Part shown: positions 10,996-21,935 of the stretch, piece after piece
Numbering within the stretch: the first letter of the stretch is position 1
How the letters are laid out: each line of letters opens with the position of its first letter
NCBI RefSeq assembly: GCF_001661265.1
Contig: NW_017567011.1
Coordinates: 248,001-312,000, forward strand
Source of the DNA: Saitoella complicata NRRL Y-17804
Lineage: Eukaryota > Ascomycota > Saitoellomycetes > Saitoellales > Saitoellaceae
Direction: 5' to 3'
DNA length: 64,000 bases
Program-made: the position numbers and the translations under genes
Notes under the pieces: model-generated
Seen by the model: only the letters and a program-made list of their open reading frames with translations
What the model was told of the DNA's origin: nothing
Database searches by the model: none

Positions 10996-13130
10996 TCATC
11001 TCCTGGCCAGGGCGTCCTCCACGAGCTGGTTCAACCTCTTGTTCGTCACCTTTAGCTGATGCAACTCGTACTGCCAAGACGAACTTCTCGTTGTATCAAG
11101 TTCGTCAAAGATATTTGCATCCATGTTGTGCTCCGCTGATGGTGACGTACGTTGAGTAATTCCAGAAGGCCCGGAAGATGATGGTGAGGAGCCGGTACTC
11201 GGGTGAGAAGACAATTGGGGAATGGAGGGGCCGGAAGGGAGTGCAAGGGCAGACGGCGAACCTTGAACACGTCGTGCGTTCACGAGCACGTACGTGGCGT
11301 CAAAGCCGTTCGCGGAGGGTACATCGCCGGGGAAGAAAGTCCAAGTCAAGTGGATGACATTACCTAGCTTGTCCTGCATGCCGATAACGACGTCTGTCAC
11401 TTGGTCCCTCATGCTGCGAACAGTATCGAGAGCGCTTCGAACGAGAAGCTGGCTCTCCTGGGCAACCAACCTATAGACCGTTGCTCCAACCATCTCATCG
11501 CTTGACATACCTCCAAGAATGGCCTTTACCGTGTTTGTTGCGGAAAGCACAATGCCACCGTACGAGACCTTCAGCCAGAACTCCTGAGGGGTAGCTGCAG
11601 ATTGTGTTGGAGGCGCCGTGAGGACATTTCTCCACTTCAAGTCGTAAATCCTCGTCTCCCTTCCGAGCAAACAGACGTACTTCCTGTTCTTGCTTCCCGG
11701 TTCGATGTGCAAGTGACCTTCACTCTCGAACCACATGAATCCGCTGTGTTTTCTCATGAGACGGAAGACGAGACTGACATGGCTGGTGGCTGGGTTGGTC
11801 GAGTTCTTGATCTCTCGCATGACTGGTACAATGTCACTTGGGTGGCAAATGGAAGAGAACTGCTTGCCAACAAGATCGTCTGCTTCGTGTTCGAGAAGCT
11901 CGGCTGCCGATTGTGAACAGTAAAGGATGATACCCTTCAATGACACCACGTAGACCACTGCTGGAGCATTGTCCAACAAGTACTTCGCCAAGATATGACC
12001 TGCCAAGTCCTGTTTCCTCTGTGCTGGAGGCTGCAAAATCTCCTGCAAACTAGGCGCCGCAGATCCGGCTGGCAACTGCGGTTGCAGTTGCTCTTGCTCA
12101 TCGTCATCCTCTACTTCTTGCACATCCTGCGAATCTGGACCAGCAGGCGAGATCTGGGCTGGCAGTGTCGACATACGGTAATTGACGGTGTACGATCCAT
12201 CCTTTAACGTCTCCAAAATGGCGTTGGGCTGCTCGACCAAGTCCACCTGGAAACCGACAAAGAACGCGATCTCATTGGGGTTCTCCCATGTAACGGGAAT
12301 GACTGTTAGCAAGTTTACGAAAGGTTGACCGCCCTTTTTGTAGTTGATTAGCGAAACCTGTGCTTCCTTGCCTTGGTTTTGCGCGATCTTAAGGAGTGTG
12401 GTCGCGTTGTTGTCTGTGTGCTTTCGTCTCTCCTGGGGGTTGATCCTGCCCTCAGGTGATTGAAGGAAACGACAGTTACGTCCGAGGATCTCTTTTCCGG
12501 TGTATCCAGTCAAGCCTGCACGCCCAAGTTAGCCTCCACTGCGTGTGAATAGCAGGTTTGCGATCTCACCTTCAAAAGATGGTGAAATATAGCAGATTGT
12601 GTTGTCGTCAGTGCGGGCATCTGTTACTACGAAAGAGCAAGACATATCGATGGGGCCCAGCTGGATCTGGGGGTTTGGACGGGTAATGACACGCGCCAAT
12701 ACACCGAGCAAGTCAAATCCTGAACTCGAGTAAAAGCCTGGAATATTAGGGTTGTTTGCGAGAGTAGGTTGTTGTTCTGCGTATAACCGTCAGTCCTGCC
12801 ATCGATACGTCGCTGAAAAGACTTACGCTGTCGGTAAAGCGGTGTAGGGTTCATCTGCGGATATGTGCTAGATGGCCGGTCCTCCGTCATGCGTGATGGC
12901 CTGGCAAATGACTCCTCTTCCTCATCCTCATTGAAGTCATCACCTTCTCCATCGTCATCCGACTCTGAATCGGTTGCGCCCTCTCCATACCGTGGCGCAC
13001 TTTGTCCTTGCTGCTGGTGCAGCTGCTGCGGTGCGTACTGCGATTGATGGCCCTGCTGCTGCAGATAGGACGGTGGAAGCGAGCCTGAAGGCTGAGCCGG
13101 CATGTATTCAGAGTACTGATGAGGATTCAT
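10996..13130 (-). CDS. wc-1: White collar-1 type blue-light photoreceptor lacking a zinc finger
   Basis: Three exons (13130-12827, 12776-12570, 12515-10996) give 676 residues. After a Gln-rich, acidic N-terminus come the family sequence SSGFDLLGVLARVITRPNPQ and the LOV domain. The flavin-adduct cysteine is in GRNCRFLQSPEG, split from its N-terminal half by the second intron. A second PAS domain lies at about residues 330-440 and a third at about 455-560. The C-terminus is low complexity and ends in a short helix (LHQLKVTNKRLNQLVEDAL). Ascomycete WC-1 proteins usually carry a C-terminal GATA zinc finger. None is present here or in the 374 bases downstream. Zinc-finger-less WC-1 is the rule in basidiomycetes, where the finger is supplied by WC-2. 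Light sensing is strongly supported; DNA binding probably needs a partner. Confidence 0.93.
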
Positions 13131-13327
13131 TGTCGGATCAGTAGCCTGGGGTGGTGATACCTCCCAGTGGGTCCGGCCTCCGCTTGATTTTGGTGGTGAG
13201 GATAAGCGTGCCTGTCAAAGCGCCTTGACGCAAGCCCTGCCCGCCAGATGCCGGCCGTCCCCACCCTCCGGGTAATGAGGTAATTAGATTTGATATATCT
13301 CTATATGCTCTGCTTATATATTATGCT

Positions 13328-14914
13328 TTATGATAGTGTTGCAGGCGATAAGCTCTGTCCTTGCCCAACCAAACCCTGTGGATCCAGTCTTTCGTCTGTG
13401 ACGGGCCATTCCGCTCTCTTGTACGTCGAAATTGACCCGTCTTCCACATCGAAGTCAAATATTCTTAGCTTTCTGATGAAGCCATTGTATCCTCCATAAC
13501 CCCCGAAGCCCGATCCACCAGCGTAGCACATCCACAGCCGTGCTTGATCATCTATCATGCAATACTCATTGGCGTGATCATGCCCAGCAGTCACCACATT
13601 CACCCCAGAATCTAACAGAGCAGCTTGGAAGCCAGAGTTGAACGTCGGAGCAGTCGGGGGTTCACGCCAGTCTCCAATGAAGCGGTTGGATTTCATGCGG
13701 TACTCCGGTAGGGGAATATGGATGAATGCCATCGACAATTGATGACGGGTATCCTTCTGCTCGACACGCCCAGCTTGTTCTTGGTTAAACCACGAGATCT
13801 GGCTTTGCTTGATCCAATCGTATCCTGGCTGGTTCTTCTCGTCCGGCGAGTATTTGTGCGTGTCGATAAAGTAAAAGGTCAAGGCGGGAAAGTCATCGTT
13901 CGCGGCAGGAATGGTGATCACGTAGTTACCAACGCCATCAATATCCGCGGGACCTGCCTGGCTGAGACTGTATGGTAAGCCTTCAAGCAGCTTCATCTGC
14001 TCCGCTCGGGTTAGGTCTCCTTCATCGTCGTGGTTTCCAAAGATTGCCGCATAAGGCATTCGCCGTGCTATCAACGGCTCAACGAACTTATACATGGCCG
14101 ACCGTGTATCCGGTGCTGTATCGCCGTTGATTTGGTCGCCAGTCAATACGACCATATCTGGCTTCTCTTCATCCAGGATGCGTGTGAGAAACTCCAGGGT
14201 CCTCGGGTCAGCCTCGCAATTGGCCGCAGTATCTGCTGGTTCAGCGTCTCGACACGCTCCAACGGATGTAGAAAGATGCAAGTCCGCAACCTGTAACACC
14301 TTGAACTTCCCGTTCGCATTCACCCGCACCTCCGGCTTTCTAAACGTCTTTATCACTCCGTGCCGTATGGATAGATGCGCCTCGCTGTGCTCCAATGTTC
14401 CACCACGAACCAGTGACCAACCAGGTCTTACTTCCACTGCATCAATACCATACAAAATGTCAACTCCTGTGACTGCGTCATGAGGTGCAGCTGCTTCCCG
14501 CTGTATCCAGATGCCTCCCGGTCTATATTCCCATGCAATACCCGTCTCTGCAAAAGCCAAACGCCCTGAACGAACCTCCCTAATAACACTCTTATCGTCT
14601 GATGATGCCCTCCGGTCAATAAGCACAAACGCTTGCTGAATCCACCCCTTCCGTAGAAACAAGTCTCTGTCAACGCGCTCCCATCCACTCCTACTACACG
14701 ACCCAAACACTCGAAGTGCGCGCCATTTGTTGCATGTAACAACGGTGATGTCTCGTATTGGTCTGGTATCATCAAGCGAGGATATGCGTGCTTGCCGTTC
14801 GTCTCGCGTGCCGTAGAGGAAGCACAGCGCAAAGACCAGCGCACCCAGCAGTACCCGCTGAATTAGCAAAGGCGAGACTGTTGTACGACGTTGCACCTTT
14901 GGAAGGTAATTCAT
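13328..14914 (-). CDS. DCR2: DCR2-like calcineurin-type phosphatase, membrane anchored
   Basis: A single exon encodes 528 residues from the ATG at 14914 (MNYLPKVQRR). A signal anchor lies at about residues 15-38 (LLIQRVLLGALVFALCFLYG). The metallophosphoesterase core starts near residue 205. Its metal-binding motifs appear in order: QVADLHL, VVLTGDQIN, FGNHDDEG, and late GHDHANEY. DCR2 and its relatives act in budding yeast cell-cycle start and in switching off the unfolded-protein response. All metal ligands are present, so it should be active. The domain order and length fit fungal DCR2; the biological role is by family only. Confidence 0.85.
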   Translation of the reverse strand: MNYLPKVQRRTTVSPLLIQRVLLGALVFALCFLYGTRDERQARISSLDDTRPIRDITVVTCNKWRALRVFGSCSRSGWERVDRDLFLRKGWIQQAFVLIDRRASSDDKSVIREVRSGRLAFAETGIAWEYRPGGIWIQREAAAPHDAVTGVDILYGIDAVEVRPGWSLVRGGTLEHSEAHLSIRHGVIKTFRKPEVRVNANGKFKVLQVADLHLSTSVGACRDAEPADTAANCEADPRTLEFLTRILDEEKPDMVVLTGDQINGDTAPDTRSAMYKFVEPLIARRMPYAAIFGNHDDEGDLTRAEQMKLLEGLPYSLSQAGPADIDGVGNYVITIPAANDDFPALTFYFIDTHKYSPDEKNQPGYDWIKQSQISWFNQEQAGRVEQKDTRHQLSMAFIHIPLPEYRMKSNRFIGDWREPPTAPTFNSGFQAALLDSGVNVVTAGHDHANEYCMIDDQARLWMCYAGGSGFGGYGGYNGFIRKLRIFDFDVEDGSISTYKRAEWPVTDERLDPQGLVGQGQSLSPATLS

Positions 14915-15166
14915 GGTCTCCCAATTCAAATAGTTACGGCATACCTGCCTGACTGTTGACTCGGTGGACTTATCTGATTACAGTGTACTACAGCTACGGG
15001 CGCCTTCGGTACGTCTGGCAACCGAGGCGCAGTTTCATTACAGAGCGACCGCAGCAGGCCAGGTAGGTGTACACAACACCCTGAACACCCTGGAGACGGT
15101 TACCCTCCGTTCTGCTGGCATCGACCTATTCAAACAAACAGAAACAAGAACTTGAACATCCCTGCT

Positions 15167-16338
15167 ATGCCTGGCTACGAGAGGGTGAGTCACTGTCTTT
15201 GTCCGACAGTCTTGCCACATATGCTGACATCACCTATAGGTCCCTGTCGCGGACGAAGCCGACCATCAATCTTCTATTGCACCGCCAGCAACACGGCCCG
15301 GCCTCCCAGACTCTCCACCTCCTAGTTTTCGTGAAGCAATCTCCCAAGACGCAGAACTTGATGCAGCCTTCAACAACCCCGACGCCGAGGAGGAGTCAGA
15401 GGACGAAGATCAGCATGCATATCGACTCCATGGACGACAACCGAATCAGGAAGTGGAGCGTGTAACGCTACTACAACAAAGTGAAGAGAGTTCTACACAG
15501 TCGACACCGGCAGCTTGTGCAAGTGGGAGGACACAACCAAGAAATCACAATGTTGAGGGTGTGTTCAGTAATTTGAGTGCCAAGCCTGAGGTTGAGACGG
15601 AGAAGGTTGAGGAGCATCCTCCGGTATGTACCGCCCATGCGACGGCTTCGATGCCCGGCGGGACATATGTGTTAACTCGATGCATAGACCTACGATGAAG
15701 CTTCCTCCGACCAAGCGCCACCGTATTGGGAGACGACGATCATCGCTCCCGGTATGTCTTCTGACGATGTCTTTGTTGACGGTCTTCCAGTCGGCAACGT
15801 CTTCTCCTTTGTCTGGAATATGCTCAGTACGTTGCTCTTTACCTACACCATGCCACGCGTCCTAACCCATGACTTAGTTTCTATGTCTTTCCAATTCGTC
15901 GGATTCCTCCTCACATACCTCCTCCACACCTCACACGCTTCCGCCCAAGGTGCCAAGGCTGGCCTTGGTATCACATTGATCCAGTATGGTTTTTACCTCC
16001 AGAACCCGAACGCATACGCTACGGACTTCAGCTCCACTGACCCCTTTTTCGGCACCCCGATTGATCCCACGGATCCCAACAGTGCACTTACGTATACCGG
16101 TGATGCTGCGACCGTACCGCCAGCTGTACCCAGTGGTACTGGTACGGAGGTGGATGCGATTAGCGGAGGAGAGTGGTTGAGTTACGTCTTGATGGTCGCA
16201 GGATGGTTTTTGTTGATCAGATCAATCAGTGAGTTCTTCAGGGTGAGGAAACTTGAGGAATTGGTTAGGCAGACACCGACGAGGCCAGGTGATGGACCGG
16301 CTGTGGTTCGTGAGGGCGAGGGTGAGAATGCCGTCTGA
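15167..16338 (+). CDS. BSD2: BSD2/NDFIP-type adaptor for an Rsp5-class ubiquitin ligase
   Basis: Four exons (15167-15184, 15240-15623, 15688-15826, 15878-16338) give 333 residues. The first exon is only 18 nt. The N-terminal half is acidic and ends with PPTY followed by QAPPYWETT. PPTY is a PPxY motif for Nedd4/Rsp5 WW domains and is built across the second intron. The DUF2370 core follows (VFVDGLPVGNVFSFVWNML, then MSFQFVGFLLTYLLHTSHA) with about three membrane segments. Homologues sort misfolded or metal-transporting membrane proteins, such as Smf1, to the vacuole. Each splice choice is fixed by continuity of this core. It is divergent from DCR2 with 252 bases between the starts. Confidence 0.9.
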
Positions 16339-16739
16339 GTTGTCTGAGCATTATTAGTATTGGTTTTACATTCCCGGTGCCATTGCGGCGTGATTCTTGG
16401 AGCTTTATTGCAGCCGGATGACATTTCTCTTTTTTTTTATTCCTAGGGCCAAGCCGTTCTACATGGTTATCTCAATATTGTCGTCCTCTTGACCTTGGTC
16501 TTCTGAGCTCAGCTGGGTTCTGGGGCAGCTCTTGGTGTTCCGCGCAGGTGGTCCAACCCAACCCCACAATTCGGATGCGTGTGACCGCCTGAGATCATAG
16601 GGCCACCGCCGTGCAACAAAAAATTCCCGTTTGATCCATCCCCCGTTGCTCCAAAAACACGGCTGCATTTAAGTCTGTAACAGCTGTCTTGTATCCCATT
16701 CCATCTTTCCTGAGGAGCGTGCCCTTGTTGCCTACCGCA
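16339..16739. other. Intergenic, BSD2 to isoaspartate methyltransferase
   Basis: These 401 bases include a short T tract near 16431-16440, likely part of the BSD2 3' end. No gene or RNA was recognised. Confidence 0.45.
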
Positions 16740-17747
16740 ATGGCTTGGAGATCTCATGGTTTGATCCTGCTTGTGCAGCTATTATGGTTGGCTAGTTGGC
16801 TGATTAGTTGCGGTTTTGGTGTAGGCGAAACGAATTTGGAGATGCTGGATAATTTGAGGAAGAATGAGTTGATCAAGTCGGATCGTGTGTATGAGGTTGT
16901 TGAGCGCAGTTCTGTACATGTGAACGAGAGCGACAAGCTAATTCGATTGACAACAGGCTATGAGGAAAGGTAACGTCTATACGACAGCACTATGAGGCTA
17001 CTGACCCAACTTGGGGCGCAACAGTCGACCGCGGCCACTTCGCACCCTACAGCCCCTACCGAGACGCTCCCCAATCTATCGGCCACGGCGTCACCATCTC
17101 CGCTCCACACATGCACGCAAACGCCGCTCAAGCCCTCGAACAACACCTTCAGCCTGGTATGTCTGCTTTGGATGTCGGTTCGGGAAGTGGGTATTTGTTA
17201 GCTGTTTTCGCACATATGGTACAGCCGGAGGGGAAGGTGGTGGGGATTGAGGTTTGTATGGTCACGGGATTTTTGTTTAATTGAAGAAGCTTATTGTTGG
17301 TGTGCAGTATATTCCGGAGTTGGTTGAGAAGAGCAAGGATAATTTGAGAAAGGATCCCACGCATGCAGAGATGCTCAAGGATGGCAGGATCATGATCATT
17401 GGAGGAGACGGGAGTTTGGGTTGGCCTGAAGGCGCTCCATATGATGTGAGCATGCTCAAATGGCTCGAAACACAGAGTGCTGACCAAGCTCGCAGGCCAT
17501 CCATGTGGGAGCCGCGGCACCAAGAATGCCGACGCACCTTATTGACCAATTGCGACCGGGAACCGGGAAGATGTTTATCCCGGTAGGGCAATATGAGCAG
17601 GCGATTTGGGAAGTCACAAAGGATGCCGATGGTACGGTGCACAAAAGCAAGGTATTTACGATGTTACTCTCAGCCGGATTTCCATTGACAATGATATAGA
17701 TGTACGACGTTCGATATGTGCCATTGCACATGCAGCCTGAGAACTGA
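16740..17747 (+). CDS. Protein-L-isoaspartate O-methyltransferase
   Basis: Seven exons (16740-16758, 16825-16895, 16957-16969, 17025-17251, 17308-17445, 17496-17651, 17700-17747) give 223 residues, the normal length for the family. The spliced protein begins [20 protein letters not shown] and continues [19 protein letters not shown], which fits the family only if the 13-nt third exon is used. Motif I is [10 protein letters not shown] for S-adenosylmethionine, and [11 protein letters not shown] is the later family motif. The enzyme methylates isoaspartate in aged proteins and starts their repair. Introns 1 and 2 have weak donors (GTTTGA and GTTGTT). At six introns it is the most intron-rich gene here, along with the GBP2-like gene. 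Confidence 0.9.
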
Positions 17748-18164
17748 TGTGTTGACACATTACGCTCACGAATTTCTTTGATCAATTTCGCAGAACGCCC
17801 ATTCTCGTCTCTGACATAGCTTGCTTGATTTGATGTTACGTCTTTCTTCTCAATCTCGAATTGTTGCATGATCATTGACATCCCTACTGTGAACCATGAT
17901 CTCGAACCTGTAGCTTTATCCACTCAATGTCTTCCGCCACTGGACAGGCATGAGCATCAGCAACCTTACTGAGCAATTGTGTTCAGCCAATCCCATTTGA
18001 TCTGATCTGAAATGTCAGAGTAGCCATATATATATCTGACTTGACTGAGAGGTGCGGGCTCAATTGAAGCTTGAATGTGGCACGGTTGTGGCGCGACAAC
18101 TTTTTGGCTGCTACGGTAATTCGAGGAGCGCCGAGAGTAGGTCGGAGAAAATCGACAATCGACA
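17748..18164. other. Intergenic, methyltransferase to RRP14
   Basis: These 417 bases include a short TATATATAT at about 18026-18034. No coding, RNA or repeat feature could be supported. Confidence 0.45.
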
Positions 18165-19665
18165 ATGGGTAACGAACTCGAGGTATGGAGTGGTCTGTAA
18201 TGAGCTTGGTTTGATCTGGAGGCTGACTGTCTCTGCAGGACAGACTCAAAGCACACAACAACGCCTTTGAGGGGCTCTTGTCGCTCATTCCGTCGAAGTA
18301 CTATCACGCTGAGGATTCTTCGGTATGCTGTTCTTCATTGTATTTTCATATTCATTTCTAATGAGCATTGTAGTCGCAATGGAACAAGCGCAAGCAGAGC
18401 AAGGAGGAGGCTAAGAAGGCGAAGAGGGCGAAGTTGGATCCGGAGACCACCATATTCTCGGCCGCCGACACTCAAGCAAAGAAGGCCGCTGAAGCCGCCA
18501 AGGAGGCGGAGCAGAAGGACGCGACTACTGAAGCACCGGCCACACCCGCACCCTCTAAGGGCAAGAAGGAGCCTGCGTCATATCAGAAGAAGGCGAAGAA
18601 TGAGCACGCAACTCCGGTTCAGAACGGATTCGCCATGAAGAACGCTGCTAAGAAGCAGCAGAATGGCGAGGAGAAGAAGGTTGAGGAGATCCCGTCAAAG
18701 CCCGAGGCCGGAGAGGATGGCTGGGAGACCGACCCTCAAACACCAAACAAGGACAGCAAGAAGCGCAAGATCGCCAACGGATCCGTATCAACTACTGAAT
18801 CAACACAGCAATCACAGGAAGCACAGACTCCGGCAAATATATCCGAACTGAAAGCGAAACTGGCGGCAAAGATTGAGGCTCTGCGTGCCAAGAGGAAGGC
18901 TCCTGGAACCGGCGTTGAGGGTGCTGCTACATCGAGAACAGCCATGATCGAAGCTCGCAAAATGAAAACCGACGCTCGCAAGGAGAGGAAGAAGGCTGTC
19001 ATTGCTGAGAAGCGCAAGTCTGGAGTCACGGTGAAGGACGAGTCTGATTCGGACGAGGAGATGGAGGATGTTGCGCCAAGACCGTTATCTCTGGGTGTGA
19101 ATTCTGACAGTGTTGCGTTTACGCGTGTCCAATTTCAGGATGGCGAGGAGCTTGATATGGAGACTGGTGATGCGCGTGGGAAGAGGAAGAGGAAGGGGCC
19201 TCAGGACGCATATGGTGCTCTGAAGAGTATTCAGGCGAAGAAGGCGAGGCTCGCGGAGATGGATGAGGACAAGGTTTGTTAGCAGTGGTGCTCTCTCTGG
19301 GTATGTGGTGCTAACTTACGATAAAGGCACAAAATATCCATGAGTCCGACACGTGGCGCCGTGCCATTCTCCAGTCACAAGGAGAGAAGGTTCGCGATAA
19401 CGAAGCCTTGCTGAAGAAGACGGTCAAGCGTGTCGAGAAAGAGAAGAAGAAGTCGGAGAAGGAGTGGCAGGAGCGTCTGGCAAACGTGAGGAAGACGCAG
19501 CTTGCACGACAGAAGAAGCGTGAGGAGAACTTGAAGGCAAGGGTAGCAGGAAGTAAGAAGGGACAGAAGAAGGCTGCGGCGCTGGGTATCAAGCCTGCAC
19601 CGAAGAAGAAGCGGCCTGGATTCGAGGGCACCATGAGGAGTGGAGGGAAGAAAGGCAAGAAATAG
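18165..19665 (+). CDS. RRP14: RRP14/SURF6 ribosome biogenesis protein
   Basis: Four exons (18165-18182, 18239-18322, 18374-19273, 19327-19665) give 446 residues. The N-terminus MGNELEDRLKAHNNAFEGLL is the RRP14 N-terminal domain. The middle is Lys/Ala/Glu-rich. The SURF6 domain follows: ELKAKLAAKIEALRAKRKA near residue 160, PLSLGVNSDSVAFTRVQF, then DTWRRAILQSQGEKVRDNE and a basic coiled coil. The tail is a run of Gly/Lys (GGKKGKK). RRP14 is a nucleolar assembly factor for both ribosomal subunits. Strongly biased Lys codons are normal for this family. Confidence 0.92.
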
Positions 19666-19857
19666 GATTGAATAGGACTGCTTATCGAAATAATGCATCA
19701 AACGGGCATCGCACATGTAACGTAGACTCCCGTGCCCACCCGCATCCGGGCGAGGCTAACAGCGCCCGCCGCAGCACAACACCTCCAAGGTGCACGCAAC
19801 GACGCGAACGTCCTCGACCTATAAATCAGAACGCTTTCCTTCCCTCGATCAATTGAA

Positions 19858-21829
19858 ATGGCAGACGGTGACTTTTACCGTCCTGAACAAGCTCAACAAC
19901 AAGGCGGTGACTTCTACAGACCGAGGTCCCGTTCCCCACGTCGTCGCTCCCGAACTCGATCCCCTGGACGCGGCAGATCACGCACTCCTCAGCGCGGATA
20001 CTCCCGAAGCCGTTCTCGTGATAACAGGAGGCGCAGCCCAGACGAACGTATGGACGATTACAATGATGGTGGAGACTACGGTGCCCCTCAGCGCGATGAG
20101 CAGCCCCGTGGAGGCAGAGATGAGTTCGTGAATGATGTCAAGGCCAACTCCCAACAAGAGAGACGTGTCTACGTCGGTAACTTGGCGTACGAAGTGAAGT
20201 GGGATAACTTGAAGGATTACATGCGTCAGGGTATGGGATTGATCGGGCATGGACGCTGATGGCGGTTGTTAACATGGGTTTATCGTAGCTGGTGAAGTGA
20301 AGTTTGCAGAGGTTTTGACTCTTCCAAATGGCATGTCGAAGGTGGGCAATCTTTCTGGGCGGAGGACTCGCGGGTTCTTTGGTCTTTCTTTTATGTGGAA
20401 TAATGGTTTCTGACGGAAGGGCTCCTCTTGGGGCGCTGGTTATATAGGGATGCGGGTATGTTCATCGCTTTTCGACTGTCGTTATCACTTTGCTAACATG
20501 GCATTTGCAGAATTGTCGAATATGCTACTCCGGAAGAAGCGCAACAGGCTATTCAGACTCTCAGCAACAAGGAATTCATGGGACGCCTCGTCTTCATTCG
20601 TGAGGTATGCATCTCATTCAAATCGACTGGGAAAGTGATACTAACCATTCGAAGGACCGTGAGGTCGAACCCCGCTTTGGAGCTGCTTCTCAGGCTCCCC
20701 GGGGTGGATTCGCAGCTGGTGCTGGTGCTGGTGCTGGCGCTGGTGCTGGTGCTGGTCCTCCGATGGGCGGCCGTCAGCTCTACGTTAGCGGCATCCCGTT
20801 CACCGCCGGCTGGCAAGACTTGAAGGACATGTTCCGCAGTGCTGGTAAGTAGCCTAAGCCCGGGGATCCCCTTGTTGATCGTACACTAACTATAATGTAG
20901 GAAATGTCATCCGTGCTGATGTTCACACGTCCTTCGACGGTCGTCCCAAGGGTTCCGGTGTCGTTCTCTTTGAGACCGCCGCTGATGCCCAGAACGCTAT
21001 GCAGATGTTCAACGGTTATGACTGGCAGGGCCGTGCCCTTGATGTCCGCGTCGACCGCTTCGCTGGTGCTCCTCAACGCGGTGGATTCCAGGGCGGACCT
21101 ATGGGCCGTGGAGGATTCATGGGTGGACCCATGGGTGGTCGCGGCGGTTTCATGGGAGGCCCGATGGGAGGTCCGATGGGAGGTCGTGGTGGCTTCATGG
21201 GCGGTCGTGGCGGTTTCCGTGGTGGATTCGGCGGAGGTTACGGCGGAGGCTTCGGCGGCCGCGGAGGCTTTGCTGGTGGTTACGGTGGTGGTGGATACGG
21301 GGGTGGATTCGGAGGCGGCCACGGCGGTGCTCCTGGGCACTCTGCTCCTGCTGCCACTCAGCCCCCGAACGAGTTCACTGACGGTGCCACCGGTGGAGGC
21401 GAGCCTAGCACTACCATCTTCGTTCGCAACGTAAGCGTGACATCCGCGATATCAAGTAACATGACGCTGACAATCTTCTAGCTCCCCTGGTCTACCAGCA
21501 ACGACGATTTGGTCGAGCTTTTCACCACTATTGGCAAGGTTGAGCGTGCCGAGATTCAGTATGAGCCTTCCGGTCGCTCCAAGGGTACTGGTGTTGTCCA
21601 GTTTGACCACCAGGACAGTGCTGGATTGGCGATTACCAAGTTCACTGGTTACCAATACGGTGGCCGTCCTCTTGGACTTTCTTATGTCCGCTACGTTCCG
21701 GTTGGTGGACCCGCTCAGCAGATGGGTGGGAACATGGGCGGTGTCATGGAGAATGGTAACGGTGTGAACGCTCCCCCTATGGACATGGGAGGCGATATTG
21801 CCATGGGTCAGGACCAGCAGATGATGTGA
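19858..21829 (+). CDS. GBP2/HRB1-type SR-like mRNA-binding protein with three RRMs
   Basis: Seven exons (19858-20230, 20289-20341, 20448-20455, 20511-20604, 20655-20844, 20901-21430, 21482-21829) give 531 residues. An RS-like region lies at about 20-65, RRM1 at about 100-175, RRM2 at 215-295, a Gly/Met-rich RGG-like region at about 297-400, and RRM3 at 405-485. The third exon is 8 nt (GGATGCGG) and completes the RNP1 motif KGCGIVEY of RRM1. Intron 2, just before it, is 106 bases, about twice any other in the window. In yeast GBP2 and HRB1 bind TREX and monitor spliced mRNA for export. The orthology is by domain order; other SR/RGG proteins are possible. Confidence 0.88.
20448..20455 (+). other. 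8-nt microexon encoding the RNP1 core of RRM1
   Basis: The sequence GGATGCGG is flanked by TTATATAG and GTATGT. It joins AAG upstream to AATTGTC downstream, giving K-G-C-G-I-V-E-Y. Without these 8 nt the frame shifts. Confidence 0.85.
20715..20756 (+). repeat. Six-base GCTGGT tandem repeat in coding sequence, about 7 units
   Basis: Seven near-perfect units (one GCTGGC variant) encode an alternating Ala-Gly linker just before RRM2 of the GBP2-like protein. It may be length-variable between strains without shifting the frame. Confidence 0.8.
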
Positions 21830-21935
21830 TGCGACAGTTTTGTTACGATATGAACGAACGGTGAATCTGAAAAGTTCAACTGCGCCGCTCTAGTTTTGGA
21901 ACAATATGAATTTTTTTTGTTTGATATGGATCTAT

